NCBI RefSeq assembly: GCF_010119245.1
Contig: NZ_WNKG01000002.1
Location: forward strand, 620,001 to 684,000
Direction: 5' to 3'
From: Cyclobacterium salsum
GTDB taxonomy: Bacteria; Bacteroidota; Bacteroidia; Cytophagales; Cyclobacteriaceae
Length of the DNA stretch: 64,000 bases
Shown: piece by piece, positions 17,047-26,891 of the stretch
Numbering within the stretch: position 1 is the first letter of the stretch
How the letters are laid out: each line of letters begins with the position of its first letter
Notes under the pieces: generated by a model
Databases searched by the model: none
Told to the model about the DNA's origin: nothing
Seen by the model: the letters and a program-made list of their open reading frames with translations, nothing else
Translations under genes and position numbers: made by a program

Positions 17047-17886
17047 ATGAAAAAGCTATTGGTCCCCACAGATTTCTCGGCTTATGCCGACGCGGCCCTT
17101 GAGTTTGCCACACAACTGGCTAAAAAGCACGAAGCTGAAATTTTACTTCTGAATGTAGTTCTGACACCCGTAAACTGGACAAAATTGACCAAAGAGCAGG
17201 AAGCACTCTATCCGGATACGATGGAAGTTATCCATAAGGCAAAAAACGAATTGGCCGCTAGAGTGGCTAATGTGGAACAAGCGGGCGTAAAGATTAGCAA
17301 ATCAATCCATTTTAGCGATGGAAAAGAACGGCTTATTCCGTTTTTGTCCTCCGAAAAAATCGACCTGGTAGTGATGGGTTCGCATGGTAAGTATGGTTTC
17401 AAAGCACATGTTTTGGGTTCCAATACCTACACTGTCCTGAGGAAGGCAGGCATACCGGTTTTTGTCGTAAAACCTGCTGAAGCCCCCTTTAGGTTTAAAA
17501 AGGTGGTATTGGCAACTGATTTCAAGGAAGCTTCAGGAAAGGCCTTCCAGACACTTGGAGATGCCATTCGTTTTATGGGGGCTACTCCCGAGGTATTATT
17601 TGTAAATACACCGGCCAATTTTATGGAAGATGCTCAAATAAAGCAATTAGGGGAAGAATTTTTAAAAAAATTCGCTTACTATTCCCATGATATTCATATC
17701 TATAGTGCATACAATGTAGAACGAGGAATCATACAGTTTGCACAGGCTGCAGAGGTAGATGCCGTGGCGGTGATTACTCATGGGAAAACAGATTTGCAGC
17801 AGTTGTTTTCACCTTCGGTAACCGAAAATCTAGTTACCTATTTGGATAAGCCTGTACTCAGCTTAAATGTAACAGCACTAGAATAA
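17047..17886 (+). CDS. Tandem universal stress protein (UspA-type)
   Basis: 279 residues made of two Usp domains. The first (residues 1-142) begins KKLLVPTDFSAYADAALEFA and ends with the nucleotide-binding G-2x-G-9x-G type segment VVMGSHGKYGFKAHVLGSNTYTVLRKAGIPVFVV. The second (143-279) begins KKVVLATDF and is degenerate in the phosphate loop (VITHGKTDLQQLFSPSVTENL). Cytosolic; tandem Usps of this size are common in Bacteroidota and linked to starvation or respiratory stress. A stand-alone gene closed by a terminator shared with the convergent phosphoglucomutase gene. Confidence 0.9.
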   Translation: MKKLLVPTDFSAYADAALEFATQLAKKHEAEILLLNVVLTPVNWTKLTKEQEALYPDTMEVIHKAKNELAARVANVEQAGVKISKSIHFSDGKERLIPFLSSEKIDLVVMGSHGKYGFKAHVLGSNTYTVLRKAGIPVFVVKPAEAPFRFKKVVLATDFKEASGKAFQTLGDAIRFMGATPEVLFVNTPANFMEDAQIKQLGEEFLKKFAYYSHDIHIYSAYNVERGIIQFAQAAEVDAVAVITHGKTDLQQLFSPSVTENLVTYLDKPVLSLNVTALE

Positions 17887-17888
17887 TG

Positions 17889-17921
17889 AAAAGAGCCCCG
17901 TAAATTTTTAGGGGCTCTTTT
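17889..17921. terminator. Bidirectional intrinsic terminator
   Basis: AAAAGAGCCCC and GGGGCTCTTTT form an 11-bp stem. T runs occur in both orientations, so it serves the usp gene (+) and the phosphoglucomutase gene (-). Confidence 0.9.
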
Positions 17922-17945
17922 CACAAGGGAACAGAATCGACTCGA

Positions 17946-19673
17946 TTAGCCAAAAAACTGCTTTAGCGATTCAATTTTTTTGTCCAAAGAGGCTTCTGTA
18001 GCCCGGTAGGCTTCCCGGTTGGGCAGTTTTTCGTTTACAGAAATATAGTATTTAATTTTTGGTTCTGTACCGGAAGGACGTGCGGAAATTTTGCTTCCAT
18101 CTTCCAGGAAAAACTGTATGACATTTGATTTTTCGAGGCCCAGCGGATGTTCCTTACCCGCTTTCATGTCATAGATTTTACTTTCCTGGACATCGACTAT
18201 TTTAGCTACTTTGAGGCCATTAATGGAGGTAGGTTTGTTGGTTCGAAAGCCTTTCATCAATTCCTGAATTTGCTCCGCACCATCTTTCCCTTTTTTGGTA
18301 ATGGAGATCAGAGATTCTTTATAGAAACCATATTTGACGTAAATCTCGGCCAAAACATCGATCAGACTCATTCCTTTTTGCCGGTAATAGGCCACGATTT
18401 CTGCCACCATGGCGCAGGCAGAGACACCATCTTTATCCCGAACAAAATCTCCAATCAGGAAACCATAACTCTCTTCGCCTCCCGCGATGAATTCTTTTTT
18501 CCCCTCGTTGGCCAGAATAATAGCCGCGATGTTTTTAAACCCGGTTAACACATCGTAGTAATCTACGTCAAAATCCCTGCTAATGACACCCAGTAAATCC
18601 GTGGTAACAATGGTACTTACGGTAAATTGCTTACCGGTAAGCCGGCCTTGTTCCCGATAAAGGTTCAGAAGATAATAGATGATAATGGCTCCGGTTTGGT
18701 TACCATTTAATAATTCAAATTCACCTTTTTCGTTGGGTATGACAGCGGCATACCGGTCACCATCCGGGTCACAAGCCAGCACCAATTCGGCTTTTACCTC
18801 CCTGGCCAGTTGGATGGACAGATCCAGTGCTTCCGCCTCTTCCGGATTCGGGTATTTTACGGTTGGAAAGGTGCCATCCGGTTCAATTTGTTCTTTGACT
18901 ACATGTATGTTTTCAAAGCCAAATACCTTTAGTGCTGCCGGGACCATCTTGCCGGAAGCGCCGTGTATTGGGGAAAAGACAATGGTCATGTCTTTTTCAA
19001 CAATGTTATTTTGAGGGGATAAACTGAGTTTCTTTACTTCATTCAGGTAAATTAAATCAAAATCCTCTTCGATATATTCTATGAGCTGGTCATTTTTGTC
19101 CCAGTTGACATCGTCTATGGATTTTATTTTCAGGACCTCGGTAATGATGTTCTTATCATGGGGAGCCACTACCTGTCCCCCGTCATCCCAGTACACTTTG
19201 TACCCATTGTATTCTTTAGGATTATGGGATGCGGTGACCATCACCCCACTTTTGCAGCCATAGTGTCGAATGGCGAAGGAAAGCATGGGGGTGGGGCGCA
19301 TATCCCGGAAATAGCGTACGCCTATTCCATTTGCCGTGAGCACATTGGCTGTCGTTTCGGCAAACAACGTGTTATTGATGCGGGAATCATGGGTAATGGC
19401 AACCCGGATCTCCTCACTAGGAAAGTTATTTTTAAGGTAATTGGCCAATCCCTGTGTCGCCATTCCGATGGTATACACGTTTATGCGATTGGATCCAATG
19501 CCCATTACTCCTCTCAATCCTCCCGTGCCGAATTCCAAGTCCCGGTAAAAAGAATCAATCAACTCGGTAGGATCATCCGAATCGAGCAATGTTTGTATTT
19601 CTGCTTTACTCTGGGCATCCAGATTGCTATTAAGCCAGGATTGGGCCTTGCTGATGATGGCTGCATCTGTCAT
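17946..19673 (-). CDS. Phosphoglucomutase/phosphomannomutase
   Basis: Alpha-D-phosphohexomutase that interconverts sugar 1- and 6-phosphates in the cytosol, feeding glycogen and cell-wall sugar synthesis. Domain markers in order: LEFGTGGLRGVMGIGSNRIN, the active-site phosphoserine loop GVMVTASHNPKEYNGYKVY, the Mg2+ loop LACDPDGDRYA, the sugar-binding loop FIAGGEESYGFLIGD, and the C-terminal phosphate loop ARPSGTEPKIKYY. The ATG at 19673 (MTDAAIISKAQSWL) is preferred to the one at 19712, because family members begin near KAQ.WL. The length of 575 residues fits the Bacteroidota/Firmicutes PgcA-like group. Glucose or mannose preference cannot be told. Confidence 0.9.
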   Translation of the reverse strand: MTDAAIISKAQSWLNSNLDAQSKAEIQTLLDSDDPTELIDSFYRDLEFGTGGLRGVMGIGSNRINVYTIGMATQGLANYLKNNFPSEEIRVAITHDSRINNTLFAETTANVLTANGIGVRYFRDMRPTPMLSFAIRHYGCKSGVMVTASHNPKEYNGYKVYWDDGGQVVAPHDKNIITEVLKIKSIDDVNWDKNDQLIEYIEEDFDLIYLNEVKKLSLSPQNNIVEKDMTIVFSPIHGASGKMVPAALKVFGFENIHVVKEQIEPDGTFPTVKYPNPEEAEALDLSIQLAREVKAELVLACDPDGDRYAAVIPNEKGEFELLNGNQTGAIIIYYLLNLYREQGRLTGKQFTVSTIVTTDLLGVISRDFDVDYYDVLTGFKNIAAIILANEGKKEFIAGGEESYGFLIGDFVRDKDGVSACAMVAEIVAYYRQKGMSLIDVLAEIYVKYGFYKESLISITKKGKDGAEQIQELMKGFRTNKPTSINGLKVAKIVDVQESKIYDMKAGKEHPLGLEKSNVIQFFLEDGSKISARPSGTEPKIKYYISVNEKLPNREAYRATEASLDKKIESLKQFFG

Positions 19674-19875
19674 GGGTAAAAAAAGTTTTTTTGGTTTATA
19701 ATTGAATGCCAAAATATAAGCATTAATATGGATTTCCGCCTACTTTGATTCCTGAATTTTGAATGGGAGTTGGTAGAAAATGGGGCCTTTCCAATTTTTA
19801 AATGCCCTTGTTGGAATATGTGCCCATATTCTCTACCTTCATATTTTCAAACACGCAAAACAGCTTTTAGCCTTT

Positions 19876-20298
19876 ATGGATTTTGATAAACTTGACAAAG
19901 ATCTTTCTACCATCGTAGAGTTACGCATTCGTTTGAGTAGTATCACTTATGCAGATCCGGATTATGATGAAATCGAAGAAGAACTTCACGATCTGGAGGA
20001 CACGCTAAATGAGCAATATGGTGATGAACTGGAGAGTAAGTTAGAAGAGATCTACGCTACCCTGGCTTCTGACAATGACGTATTGCTGCCTTCGGCTTAT
20101 CTAGCTAATAAATACATCCCCATGCAACCCGATGCCAGGGGAGTGGTCACCTACGATGTACAGGGTCCGGAAGGGGTGCCGGTCGAATCCGAGCAGTTTG
20201 ACGGGCAGGATGTGAGAATCGCCCTGGTTCCCAACCCCGCCCGTTTCGTTATGGTAATCAATGGGCGTCCACTCAAAGACCTATGGCGGTCAAGATAG
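19876..20298 (+). CDS. Conserved hypothetical protein (Bacteroidota type)
   Basis: About 140 residues, soluble. The N-terminal half is a strongly acidic helical region (DEIEEELHDLEDTLNEQYGDELESKLEEIYATL) and the C-terminal half is a compact, probably beta-rich part ending VPNPARFVMVINGRPLKDLW. The frame is open from 19780, but MDFDKLDKDL at 19876 is a more natural start than the hydrophobic upstream extension. Monocistronic, upstream of a lipoprotein gene. Function unknown. Confidence 0.7.
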   Translation: MDFDKLDKDLSTIVELRIRLSSITYADPDYDEIEEELHDLEDTLNEQYGDELESKLEEIYATLASDNDVLLPSAYLANKYIPMQPDARGVVTYDVQGPEGVPVESEQFDGQDVRIALVPNPARFVMVINGRPLKDLWRSR

Positions 20299-20369
20299 GG
20301 AAGGGCTCAAAAGCAGGCCATTTAACGTTTTGTTGAGGGTTTAGCAATTGTAAATTTACTCCTAATAAA

Positions 20370-21926
20370 ATGCTTGCTACTGGCCGGGTTTTTATTCTAT
20401 GTTTTTTTTTAATTCCGATTTTTTCCGGATGTCAGAGCTTTCTTAGTAATCGGAAAGGCATGGAAGCTTCATCGGTTGCTACCAACGAAGGACTGGAAAC
20501 AGCGGCAATTCAAAATTCAGCTTCGTTTAATGTCGGTGTTTTTTATATGCCTTCCTGGAATGTATCCGGAAATGAAAAGCAAGATGTGGATAGTTTTTGG
20601 TCCTGTATACAGGGCAGGGAGAATTGTAGTTTTCTGACTGACAAAAGTGCCTGGGGTCCGCATGGGAGAATTTACACTTCTAGTTTTCCCTATGAAGGCC
20701 CCTACCTGGATAAAAAACCCATAGAAGCACTGAAGGGGTTTTACAAGAGAGATGATCCGGAAGTGGCACGAAAACAGTTGGATTATATGTATGATTATGG
20801 CATTGATTTTTTTGCCTATAATTGGTTTTTTGGCAGGCATTATTATTACCATAAAGACTTTGCTCCTCAGGCCGGGGTGTATTACCCTGAAGAGTGGCCG
20901 ACGGACAAGTCACGGGATGGCAGGGTAGAAGTGCCCGGTGTGGAAGAATGGAATGACCAACTGGAGGTTTTATTGCAGGAGAATGCCAAAAGACCTAAAA
21001 ATACGCAACTGAAATTTGCCTTAAACTGGTGTGACGATAGTGAGGACAGATGGACCCAATGGCTTCGCATGGCCTCTCCTCAAAACATTAACTCGCGTAC
21101 TAATTATCCGGGAGAAACCCCTGATAAGGAATTGTACCTAAGAGTTCACGATAAAATTACCCTGCTTTGGATTGATAAGTATTTTCATAGGGATGATTAC
21201 TTGAAGGACGAAACCGGAAGGCCTGTTGTCTACTTTTATTTTCCCCATGACACAGAAGCCAGGGCAAGTTATTACGGTATTGGGTTGGATGATTTAATCG
21301 AAAGGTCACAAGATTTGGTGAAAAAAGCGGGATTTCCCGGAGTGAAATTTATAGCAGTGACCTCTGGAGCCATGACCACTTCCCAAAAAGCCTATGCCAT
21401 GCCGACCTCCTGGAAGCCACTGGATCCAAAGCAGCCCTGGCTGGGAGGAAAATATGCAGATCGCTTGCTTTTTCAGGATTATGTCCCTCGATTGAAAGCG
21501 TTGGGATTTGATGGGATGACGGCATATATGTATCATGATTTTTACGATCAGGATAATAAAAGTTATGCGGATATGCGGAAAACCTATCAGGGACACTGGG
21601 ACAAATGGTCCAAGTATTATAAAAATGACGGTGAATTCGACTATCAGGTGCCGGTAGCAATGGGCTGGGACCGTAGACCGGCGGGAGGGACCTGGCCACA
21701 GCGGAGCGGTTTTCCAAGTGAGCCTTCCAAGGATAAGGTTATATCAGATAAATCATCCTTTAAGGTCAAACTTACAGCTGCCAAAAAGGTGTTAGTTGAA
21801 AATCAGGCAACAAATGGAAATACCTTGATGGTCTGTTGCTGGAACGAATACCTGGAGGGCAATCATATCGAGCCAACGGTGGGTCATGGGTTTGATTACC
21901 TGGAGGCGATTAGGGCGCTTTTTTAA
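20370..21926 (+). CDS. GH99/WbsX-like lipoprotein (putative glycosidase)
   Basis: 518 residues. The N-terminus ends in a lipobox (IPIFSGC, Cys 21), so it is anchored to a membrane, probably facing outward. The body resembles glycoside-hydrolase family 99-like / WbsX domains: VGVFYMPSW, AWGPHGRIYTSSFP, then LDYMYDYGIDFFAYNWFFGRHYY and LKFALNWCDDSEDRW with acidic residues where the catalytic pair lies in related (beta/alpha)8 enzymes. It ends with MVCCWNEYLEGNHIEPT. The substrate is unknown; GH99 members act on alpha-mannans, but this family is broad. Confidence 0.7.
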   Translation: MLATGRVFILCFFLIPIFSGCQSFLSNRKGMEASSVATNEGLETAAIQNSASFNVGVFYMPSWNVSGNEKQDVDSFWSCIQGRENCSFLTDKSAWGPHGRIYTSSFPYEGPYLDKKPIEALKGFYKRDDPEVARKQLDYMYDYGIDFFAYNWFFGRHYYYHKDFAPQAGVYYPEEWPTDKSRDGRVEVPGVEEWNDQLEVLLQENAKRPKNTQLKFALNWCDDSEDRWTQWLRMASPQNINSRTNYPGETPDKELYLRVHDKITLLWIDKYFHRDDYLKDETGRPVVYFYFPHDTEARASYYGIGLDDLIERSQDLVKKAGFPGVKFIAVTSGAMTTSQKAYAMPTSWKPLDPKQPWLGGKYADRLLFQDYVPRLKALGFDGMTAYMYHDFYDQDNKSYADMRKTYQGHWDKWSKYYKNDGEFDYQVPVAMGWDRRPAGGTWPQRSGFPSEPSKDKVISDKSSFKVKLTAAKKVLVENQATNGNTLMVCCWNEYLEGNHIEPTVGHGFDYLEAIRALF

Positions 21927-21980
21927 TTTTCGTAACGGGAGAGTGTTCCCCAAGTTGGAAGGCATGCTTCTTATGAATGC

Positions 21981-22955
21981 TTACTTGTATCCCAGGCGGT
22001 TTCTGATTTTATTTAATAATACCATCGCCGCAGAACGAGCCTTCTTTTCTCCTGCTTCTAGCTTGGCTTCCAGTTCGCGAGGGTGGCTCATGTAATAATT
22101 AAAAGTTTCTCTTTCTTTTTGGTATTTATCCAAAATTAATTCCATGAGTTCTTTTTTTGCATGGCCATAACCAAAATTCCCTCCAAGATAGCTATTTCTT
22201 AAGTTTTCAATTTGGGATTTTTCAGCGATCAAGCTATATAGGGCGAATACATTGCAGGTGTCAGGATTTTTTGGTTCTTCAAGCGGAGTACTATCTGTAA
22301 CGATGGTGTTGATGTTTTTTTTCAGTAGTTTTTCAGGTAAAAAGATGTCAATGTAGTTATTATAGGATTTACTCATCTTTTGTCCGTCCGTACCTGGAAT
22401 TGTTTTCACCTCTTCCGAGATTTTTGCTTCGGGTATGGTTAACAGGTCTTCCCCAATCCGGTGATTGAAGGTACTGGCAATATCTCGGGAAATTTCCAGG
22501 TGTTGGAGTTGATCTTTTCCTACCGGTACCAGATCTGCCTCGTAAAGCAAAATATCTGCTGCCATCAGAACCGGATAGGTAAATAGCCCCGCATTTACAT
22601 CCGCCAGCCTGTCAGATTTGTCTTTGAAGCTATGGGCATTTGCTAACATGGGAAAGGGAGTAAAACAACTCAGGTACCAGGTAAGTTCGGTTACTTCCGG
22701 AATACGGGATTGGCGGTAAAAGACCGTCTTTTCGATATCCAAACCGAACGCCAGCCAGGCCGCAGCCACTGCATTGACATTTTCAATACGTTGTGCGGCA
22801 TCCTTGATGGTGGTCAGGGAATGAAAATCCGCAATAAATATAAAAGACTCGTTATTATCTTTTCTGATAAGGTCTATAGCCGGCTGGATGGCGCCTAACA
22901 CGTTACCCAAATGAGGTTTTCCCGAACTCTGAATTCCTGTCAATACTCTTGCCAT
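21981..22955 (-). CDS. trpS: Tryptophanyl-tRNA synthetase
   Basis: Class I aminoacyl-tRNA synthetase, 324 residues, the normal bacterial length. The HIGH-type motif is GKPHLGN (residues ~13-19) and the KMSKS motif is intact (DGQKMSKSYNN). MAADILLYEADLVPVGKDQLQHLEISRDIA is the expected tryptophan-binding region. It is transcribed divergently from the DUF1573 lipoprotein gene. Confidence 0.95.
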   Translation of the reverse strand: MARVLTGIQSSGKPHLGNVLGAIQPAIDLIRKDNNESFIFIADFHSLTTIKDAAQRIENVNAVAAAWLAFGLDIEKTVFYRQSRIPEVTELTWYLSCFTPFPMLANAHSFKDKSDRLADVNAGLFTYPVLMAADILLYEADLVPVGKDQLQHLEISRDIASTFNHRIGEDLLTIPEAKISEEVKTIPGTDGQKMSKSYNNYIDIFLPEKLLKKNINTIVTDSTPLEEPKNPDTCNVFALYSLIAEKSQIENLRNSYLGGNFGYGHAKKELMELILDKYQKERETFNYYMSHPRELEAKLEAGEKKARSAAMVLLNKIRNRLGYK

Positions 22956-23024
22956 TGCTGTATTTTTGGCGCAAATTAAGCAATTAAAGGAATAATATGT
23001 GGAAATTTAACGTTATTTGCAGGT

Positions 23025-24122
23025 ATGAAGAGGACAATATTTTTATTGGGCATGTGCGGTTTTTTGTTTTCTTGTTCTGAGGATGTTAATAGTCAGGACG
23101 TTGCAGGAACTGGCTTGGCATGGGAAGAAAACCTTCAAACGCTGGGTGCTGTGTTGGCGGAAAACGGAGAGGCGACCGCAAATTTTTATTTTGTAAATAA
23201 AACCGATTCGTCGGCTTACATCAAGTCGGTAGAAACGGACTGCGGCTGCACCGTGGCGCAATATTCCAATGATACCCTTGCTCCGGGCAAGGTAGGATTG
23301 GTGAAAATCAACTATGATCCGCAATCCCGCGGTGGATCCTTCTCAAAAATGATCCTGGTTCGTACCAACGTGGATCCGCAAGGGGATTCCTTGTTCTTGG
23401 AAGGGGTTAATGTGCCTTATCCGCAAAATCCGGAAAACCACTATGAGGTTCGAAAAAATGGGCTTGGCTTCGTGTTTAAGGTAAATAATCTAGGCACCTT
23501 ATTCACTGATGAGCCTAAAACGAAATACTTGGATTTTTTTAATTTCAATGATTTTCCGATTCAGCTAAATCAGATTCAAGAGCATCTTCCCGAATACATA
23601 GAGGCGCAAATGCATCCGAATATGGTGCAGGGTAACACCAGAGGAGTGCTGGCCATTACCTTCGATACCGCTAAAAAGAATGAGCTGGGCTTTATGGAAG
23701 AAGAATTTCGACTTGCTTTCCTTTCATCCGAGCGCTTCGAACTTCCCATCAGGCTGATGGCGACCGTACACGAGCACTTCGATCCGGTTCCGGTGGATCA
23801 GGTAGATCAGGTACCCAAATTAGACATTAGCGAGAGGGAGGTAGACTTGGGGAAAATCAGTTCAGGGAATACCCTTTCTAAAACGATTTCCCTACAGAAT
23901 ACAGGTTCCCAACCTCTAAATATCAGAAAGGTGGTATCCAATTGCGATTGCCTACGCTTTGAAATACCGGCCTACGACTTGAAAGCCGGAGCTGAAATCG
24001 AATTGAAGTTCACATTTGATCCGAAGGGAAGAAGAGGAATTGATCATAAGACCCTAACGTTTTTTAGCAATGATCCCTTGAACCCTACCCAAACGGTTGT
24101 CATAAAAAGCCGGATTGACTAA
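23025..24122 (+). CDS. DUF1573 lipoprotein with two ASPM/MSP-like domains
   Basis: 365 residues with a lipoprotein signal (GFLFSC, Cys 17). It carries two DUF1573 beta-sandwich repeats. The first is IKSVETDCGCTVAQYS...SRGGSFSKMILVRTN (about residues 65-115). The second is IRKVVSNCDCLRFEIP...GRRGIDHKTLTFFSNDP (about 305-355), each with a paired-cysteine CxC motif. Such proteins are abundant periplasmic or surface lipoproteins of Bacteroidota with unclear role. A perfect -7 element TATTTTTG lies at 22961-22968, but no good -33 was found. Confidence 0.8.
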   Translation: MKRTIFLLGMCGFLFSCSEDVNSQDVAGTGLAWEENLQTLGAVLAENGEATANFYFVNKTDSSAYIKSVETDCGCTVAQYSNDTLAPGKVGLVKINYDPQSRGGSFSKMILVRTNVDPQGDSLFLEGVNVPYPQNPENHYEVRKNGLGFVFKVNNLGTLFTDEPKTKYLDFFNFNDFPIQLNQIQEHLPEYIEAQMHPNMVQGNTRGVLAITFDTAKKNELGFMEEEFRLAFLSSERFELPIRLMATVHEHFDPVPVDQVDQVPKLDISEREVDLGKISSGNTLSKTISLQNTGSQPLNIRKVVSNCDCLRFEIPAYDLKAGAEIELKFTFDPKGRRGIDHKTLTFFSNDPLNPTQTVVIKSRID

Positions 24123-24305
24123 AATTTGGTTTGGTTTGCGGGTATCTGAAAAGGGTCAGATGGCCTGATCAATGGAAGTCTTGGGCTAATTTGGTGGTCA
24201 AATTTGTTATTTTGCAGATAATAGCAGAATTTTAACTCCCCGGAACCAAATCTTTTTTGGTTCCTCGCCAAGAATAATCAAAAGAAGCGTTACCGCCATA
24301 CCTGC

Positions 24306-25277
24306 ATGGAACAAGAGTATCCCAAAAAAGAAATCATAGAAAAAATTAAACTGCTGGAAGAGAAATTTCGATCTTCCGGTCAGGATTTATCTTCTTACCT
24401 GGAGGGGTTGCTTCACGCCGACTACCTAAACTACTGGGACTATATCAATCTGGATACCTTGCTTACCTTACAGCAGCCCCGTACCTCTTTCAGGGATGAA
24501 AAGATCTTTATTGTGTACCATCAGATTACGGAGTTGTACTTCAATCTCATTCTTTGGGAATTGGAACAAATGGCAGCAGAAAAAGAAATTAGCCTCTCTT
24601 TTTTCAAGGCCAGGCTGAAACGCGTGATCATGTATTTCGATTTGTTGATCGCTTCCTTTGCCGTGATGTGGAAGGGTATGGAGCGCGAGCAGTTTATGAA
24701 ATTTCGCATGTCGCTGTTACCGGCCAGTGGGTTTCAAAGTGCCCAATACCGGATGATCGAAATCATGTGTACCGACATACAGAATTTAGTGTACCTGGAG
24801 GCCAGGGAGGATTACAAGGACATCAACCTGACCAGTATTGATTCACTTTTCGATATTCTGTATTGGCAATACGGTGCCAAGGAACTGGCTACCGGAGAAA
24901 AGACACTAACACTCAAATCGTTTGAACAAAAATACGGTCCCACACTCAAAGAGCTTATAGGCAAATTCAGGAAAAATAACCTTTGGAAAAAATACCTTTA
25001 CCTATCTGAAAAGGATGAAGCCCTCACCGATCTAATGCGGGAACTGGATGAAAAGGCGAATGTTTACTGGCCCTTGGCGCATTATAAATCAGCGGTTAAA
25101 TACCTCCAAAAAGATCCTATGGATATAGCCGCTACGGGTGGAACCAATTGGCAGAAATTTCTTCCTCCCCGATTTCAAAAGGTAATTTTTTATCCCGAAC
25201 TATGGACGGACTCGGAAATGGATAACTGGGGGAAAAATTGGGTGGAAAAAGAGTTGTTGGGTGGTGTTTCCGGCTAA
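24306..25277 (+). CDS. kynA: Tryptophan 2,3-dioxygenase
   Basis: Heme enzyme that opens the indole ring of tryptophan to N-formylkynurenine, the first step of the kynurenine route. The distal-pocket helix contains IFIVYHQITELYFNLILWEL (as segments) and RMSLLPASGFQSAQYRMIE, both diagnostic. The proximal heme His is expected in the C-terminal LAHYKSAVKYL. 323 residues fits bacterial TDOs. The downstream FAD dehydrogenase follows after 3 bp, so the two are co-transcribed. No kynureninase or kynurenine monooxygenase is in the window. Confidence 0.9.
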   Translation: MEQEYPKKEIIEKIKLLEEKFRSSGQDLSSYLEGLLHADYLNYWDYINLDTLLTLQQPRTSFRDEKIFIVYHQITELYFNLILWELEQMAAEKEISLSFFKARLKRVIMYFDLLIASFAVMWKGMEREQFMKFRMSLLPASGFQSAQYRMIEIMCTDIQNLVYLEAREDYKDINLTSIDSLFDILYWQYGAKELATGEKTLTLKSFEQKYGPTLKELIGKFRKNNLWKKYLYLSEKDEALTDLMRELDEKANVYWPLAHYKSAVKYLQKDPMDIAATGGTNWQKFLPPRFQKVIFYPELWTDSEMDNWGKNWVEKELLGGVSG

Positions 25278-25280
25278 GTA

Positions 25281-26870
25281 ATGAGAAAGGAACTAACGCT
25301 GGTACTCAGCCCGGAGGAAGCCTATCAGGACGCGGTTTTTCGTCAGGTAGTAGCCAAAGAAGCGGGTTTTGCTGATGATACGGAAGGGCTCATCATACGC
25401 CCCCTCCGAAGGTCCATTGATGCCAGAAGCCGAAGGGTGAAAATCAATGTGACGGTGGAAGTCTTTTCCGGAGAAAAGCCCCCTCCGATAATAGAAGCAG
25501 GAAAAACGTATCCCAATGTGCGAAACGCCGATCCGGTCGTGATCGTGGGAGCAGGACCGGCTGGCTTATTTGCAGCGTTGAGAGCCATTGAGCTGGGGGT
25601 GAAGCCCATCATTCTGGAACGGGGAAAAGATGTGCGTTCCCGAAGGCGGGATCTTGCCGCCCTGAACAAGCATCATTTGGTGGACCCCGATTCCAACTAT
25701 TGTTTTGGAGAAGGAGGCGCAGGGACTTATTCAGATGGTAAGTTATACACCCGTTCAAAAAAGAGGGGGGATATCCGCAGAATCATGGAGATCCTCGTTT
25801 CCCATGGCGCCAAAGAAGAAATTCTCGTAGATGCCCACCCCCATATTGGTACCAATAAATTGCCTGCACTGGTGGTAAATCTTCGGCAAAGTATTCTGGA
25901 TGCCGGAGGGGAAATTTATTTTGAGACCAAGGCATCGGATTTGATTCTGGAAAGGGATACCATTCGGGGGGTAGTTACCGCGGGCGGAGAAAAGGTTTTA
26001 GGCATAGGAGTCATTCTCGCCACCGGGCATTCCGCCCGAGACATTTTTCACCTGTTGGCAAAGCGGCAGGTATTTATTGAACCAAAGCCTTTTGCTTTGG
26101 GAGTAAGAGTGGAGCACGATCAAAATCTGATTGATAAAATTCAATACCATTGTCCGGTGGATAGGGGAAGTTTTTTACCCCCTGCGTCCTACAGCCTTGT
26201 CCAACAAACGATGTTGGAAGGAAAGCAGCGAGGGGTGTTCTCATTCTGCATGTGTCCCGGGGGATTTATTGTGCCGGCGGCAACCTCACCCGGTGAGATA
26301 GTAGTCAATGGAATGAGTCCCAGCCGTAGAGACGGGAAATTTGCGAACTCGGGTATGGTGGTAGCGGTAGAACTGGAGGATCTGGACGGGTACCATCAGC
26401 ACGGACCGCTGGCAGCAATGGTTTTTCAGCAAGAAGTGGAGCAGGCTGCATGGGTCGCTGCCGGGAAAACGCAAGCGGCTCCGGCTCAGCGAATGGAAGA
26501 TTTTGTGAGAAGTAAGGAAAGTAAGCAACTGTTGGCCAGCTCCTACCAGCCGGGTCTCCAAAGTACGGACATGCATGCGCTTCTACCGGCCTTCGTCAGC
26601 AAAAGGTTGAAAATGGCTTTACCATTAATGGATCAGCGGATGAAAGGGTATTTTACCAATGAAGCCCAGTTGATTGGGATTGAAAGCAGAACCTCTTCTC
26701 CGGTCAGGATTCCGCGGGATAAGCAGCTCTTAGAGCATCCCCAAATTCACCGCCTTTACCCTTGTGGTGAAGGTGCTGGCTACGCAGGAGGCATCGTCTC
26801 GGCAGCAATGGATGGCGAACGATGTGCGGAAATGCTTGTGGCCAAATACCACCGAACCAGGTTGGCCTGA
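25281..26870 (+). CDS. FAD-dependent dehydrogenase of the COG2509 type
   Basis: 529 residues. A small N-terminal domain (residues 1-85) precedes the Rossmann motif VVIVGAGPAGLFAALRAIELG (about 86-106). The segments YCFGEGGAGTYSDGKLYTRSK, LATGHSARDIF and RLYPCGEGAGYAGGIVSAAMDGERCAE are typical of this widely conserved but poorly characterised flavoprotein family. The substrate is unknown. It follows tryptophan dioxygenase at 3 bp and precedes a CoA-binding protein, suggesting one transcript. A role in tryptophan breakdown is possible but unproven. Confidence 0.85.
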   Translation: MRKELTLVLSPEEAYQDAVFRQVVAKEAGFADDTEGLIIRPLRRSIDARSRRVKINVTVEVFSGEKPPPIIEAGKTYPNVRNADPVVIVGAGPAGLFAALRAIELGVKPIILERGKDVRSRRRDLAALNKHHLVDPDSNYCFGEGGAGTYSDGKLYTRSKKRGDIRRIMEILVSHGAKEEILVDAHPHIGTNKLPALVVNLRQSILDAGGEIYFETKASDLILERDTIRGVVTAGGEKVLGIGVILATGHSARDIFHLLAKRQVFIEPKPFALGVRVEHDQNLIDKIQYHCPVDRGSFLPPASYSLVQQTMLEGKQRGVFSFCMCPGGFIVPAATSPGEIVVNGMSPSRRDGKFANSGMVVAVELEDLDGYHQHGPLAAMVFQQEVEQAAWVAAGKTQAAPAQRMEDFVRSKESKQLLASSYQPGLQSTDMHALLPAFVSKRLKMALPLMDQRMKGYFTNEAQLIGIESRTSSPVRIPRDKQLLEHPQIHRLYPCGEGAGYAGGIVSAAMDGERCAEMLVAKYHRTRLA

Positions 26871-26891
26871 ATGTTGGGGTAAAAATAAGGT

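Noticed and set aside
24242-24264. Inverted repeat GGAACCAAA/TTTGGTTCC upstream of kynA
   Set aside because: 9-bp stem with a very short AT loop and no T tail; could be a weak terminator for the DUF1573 gene or chance, so not called as a feature.
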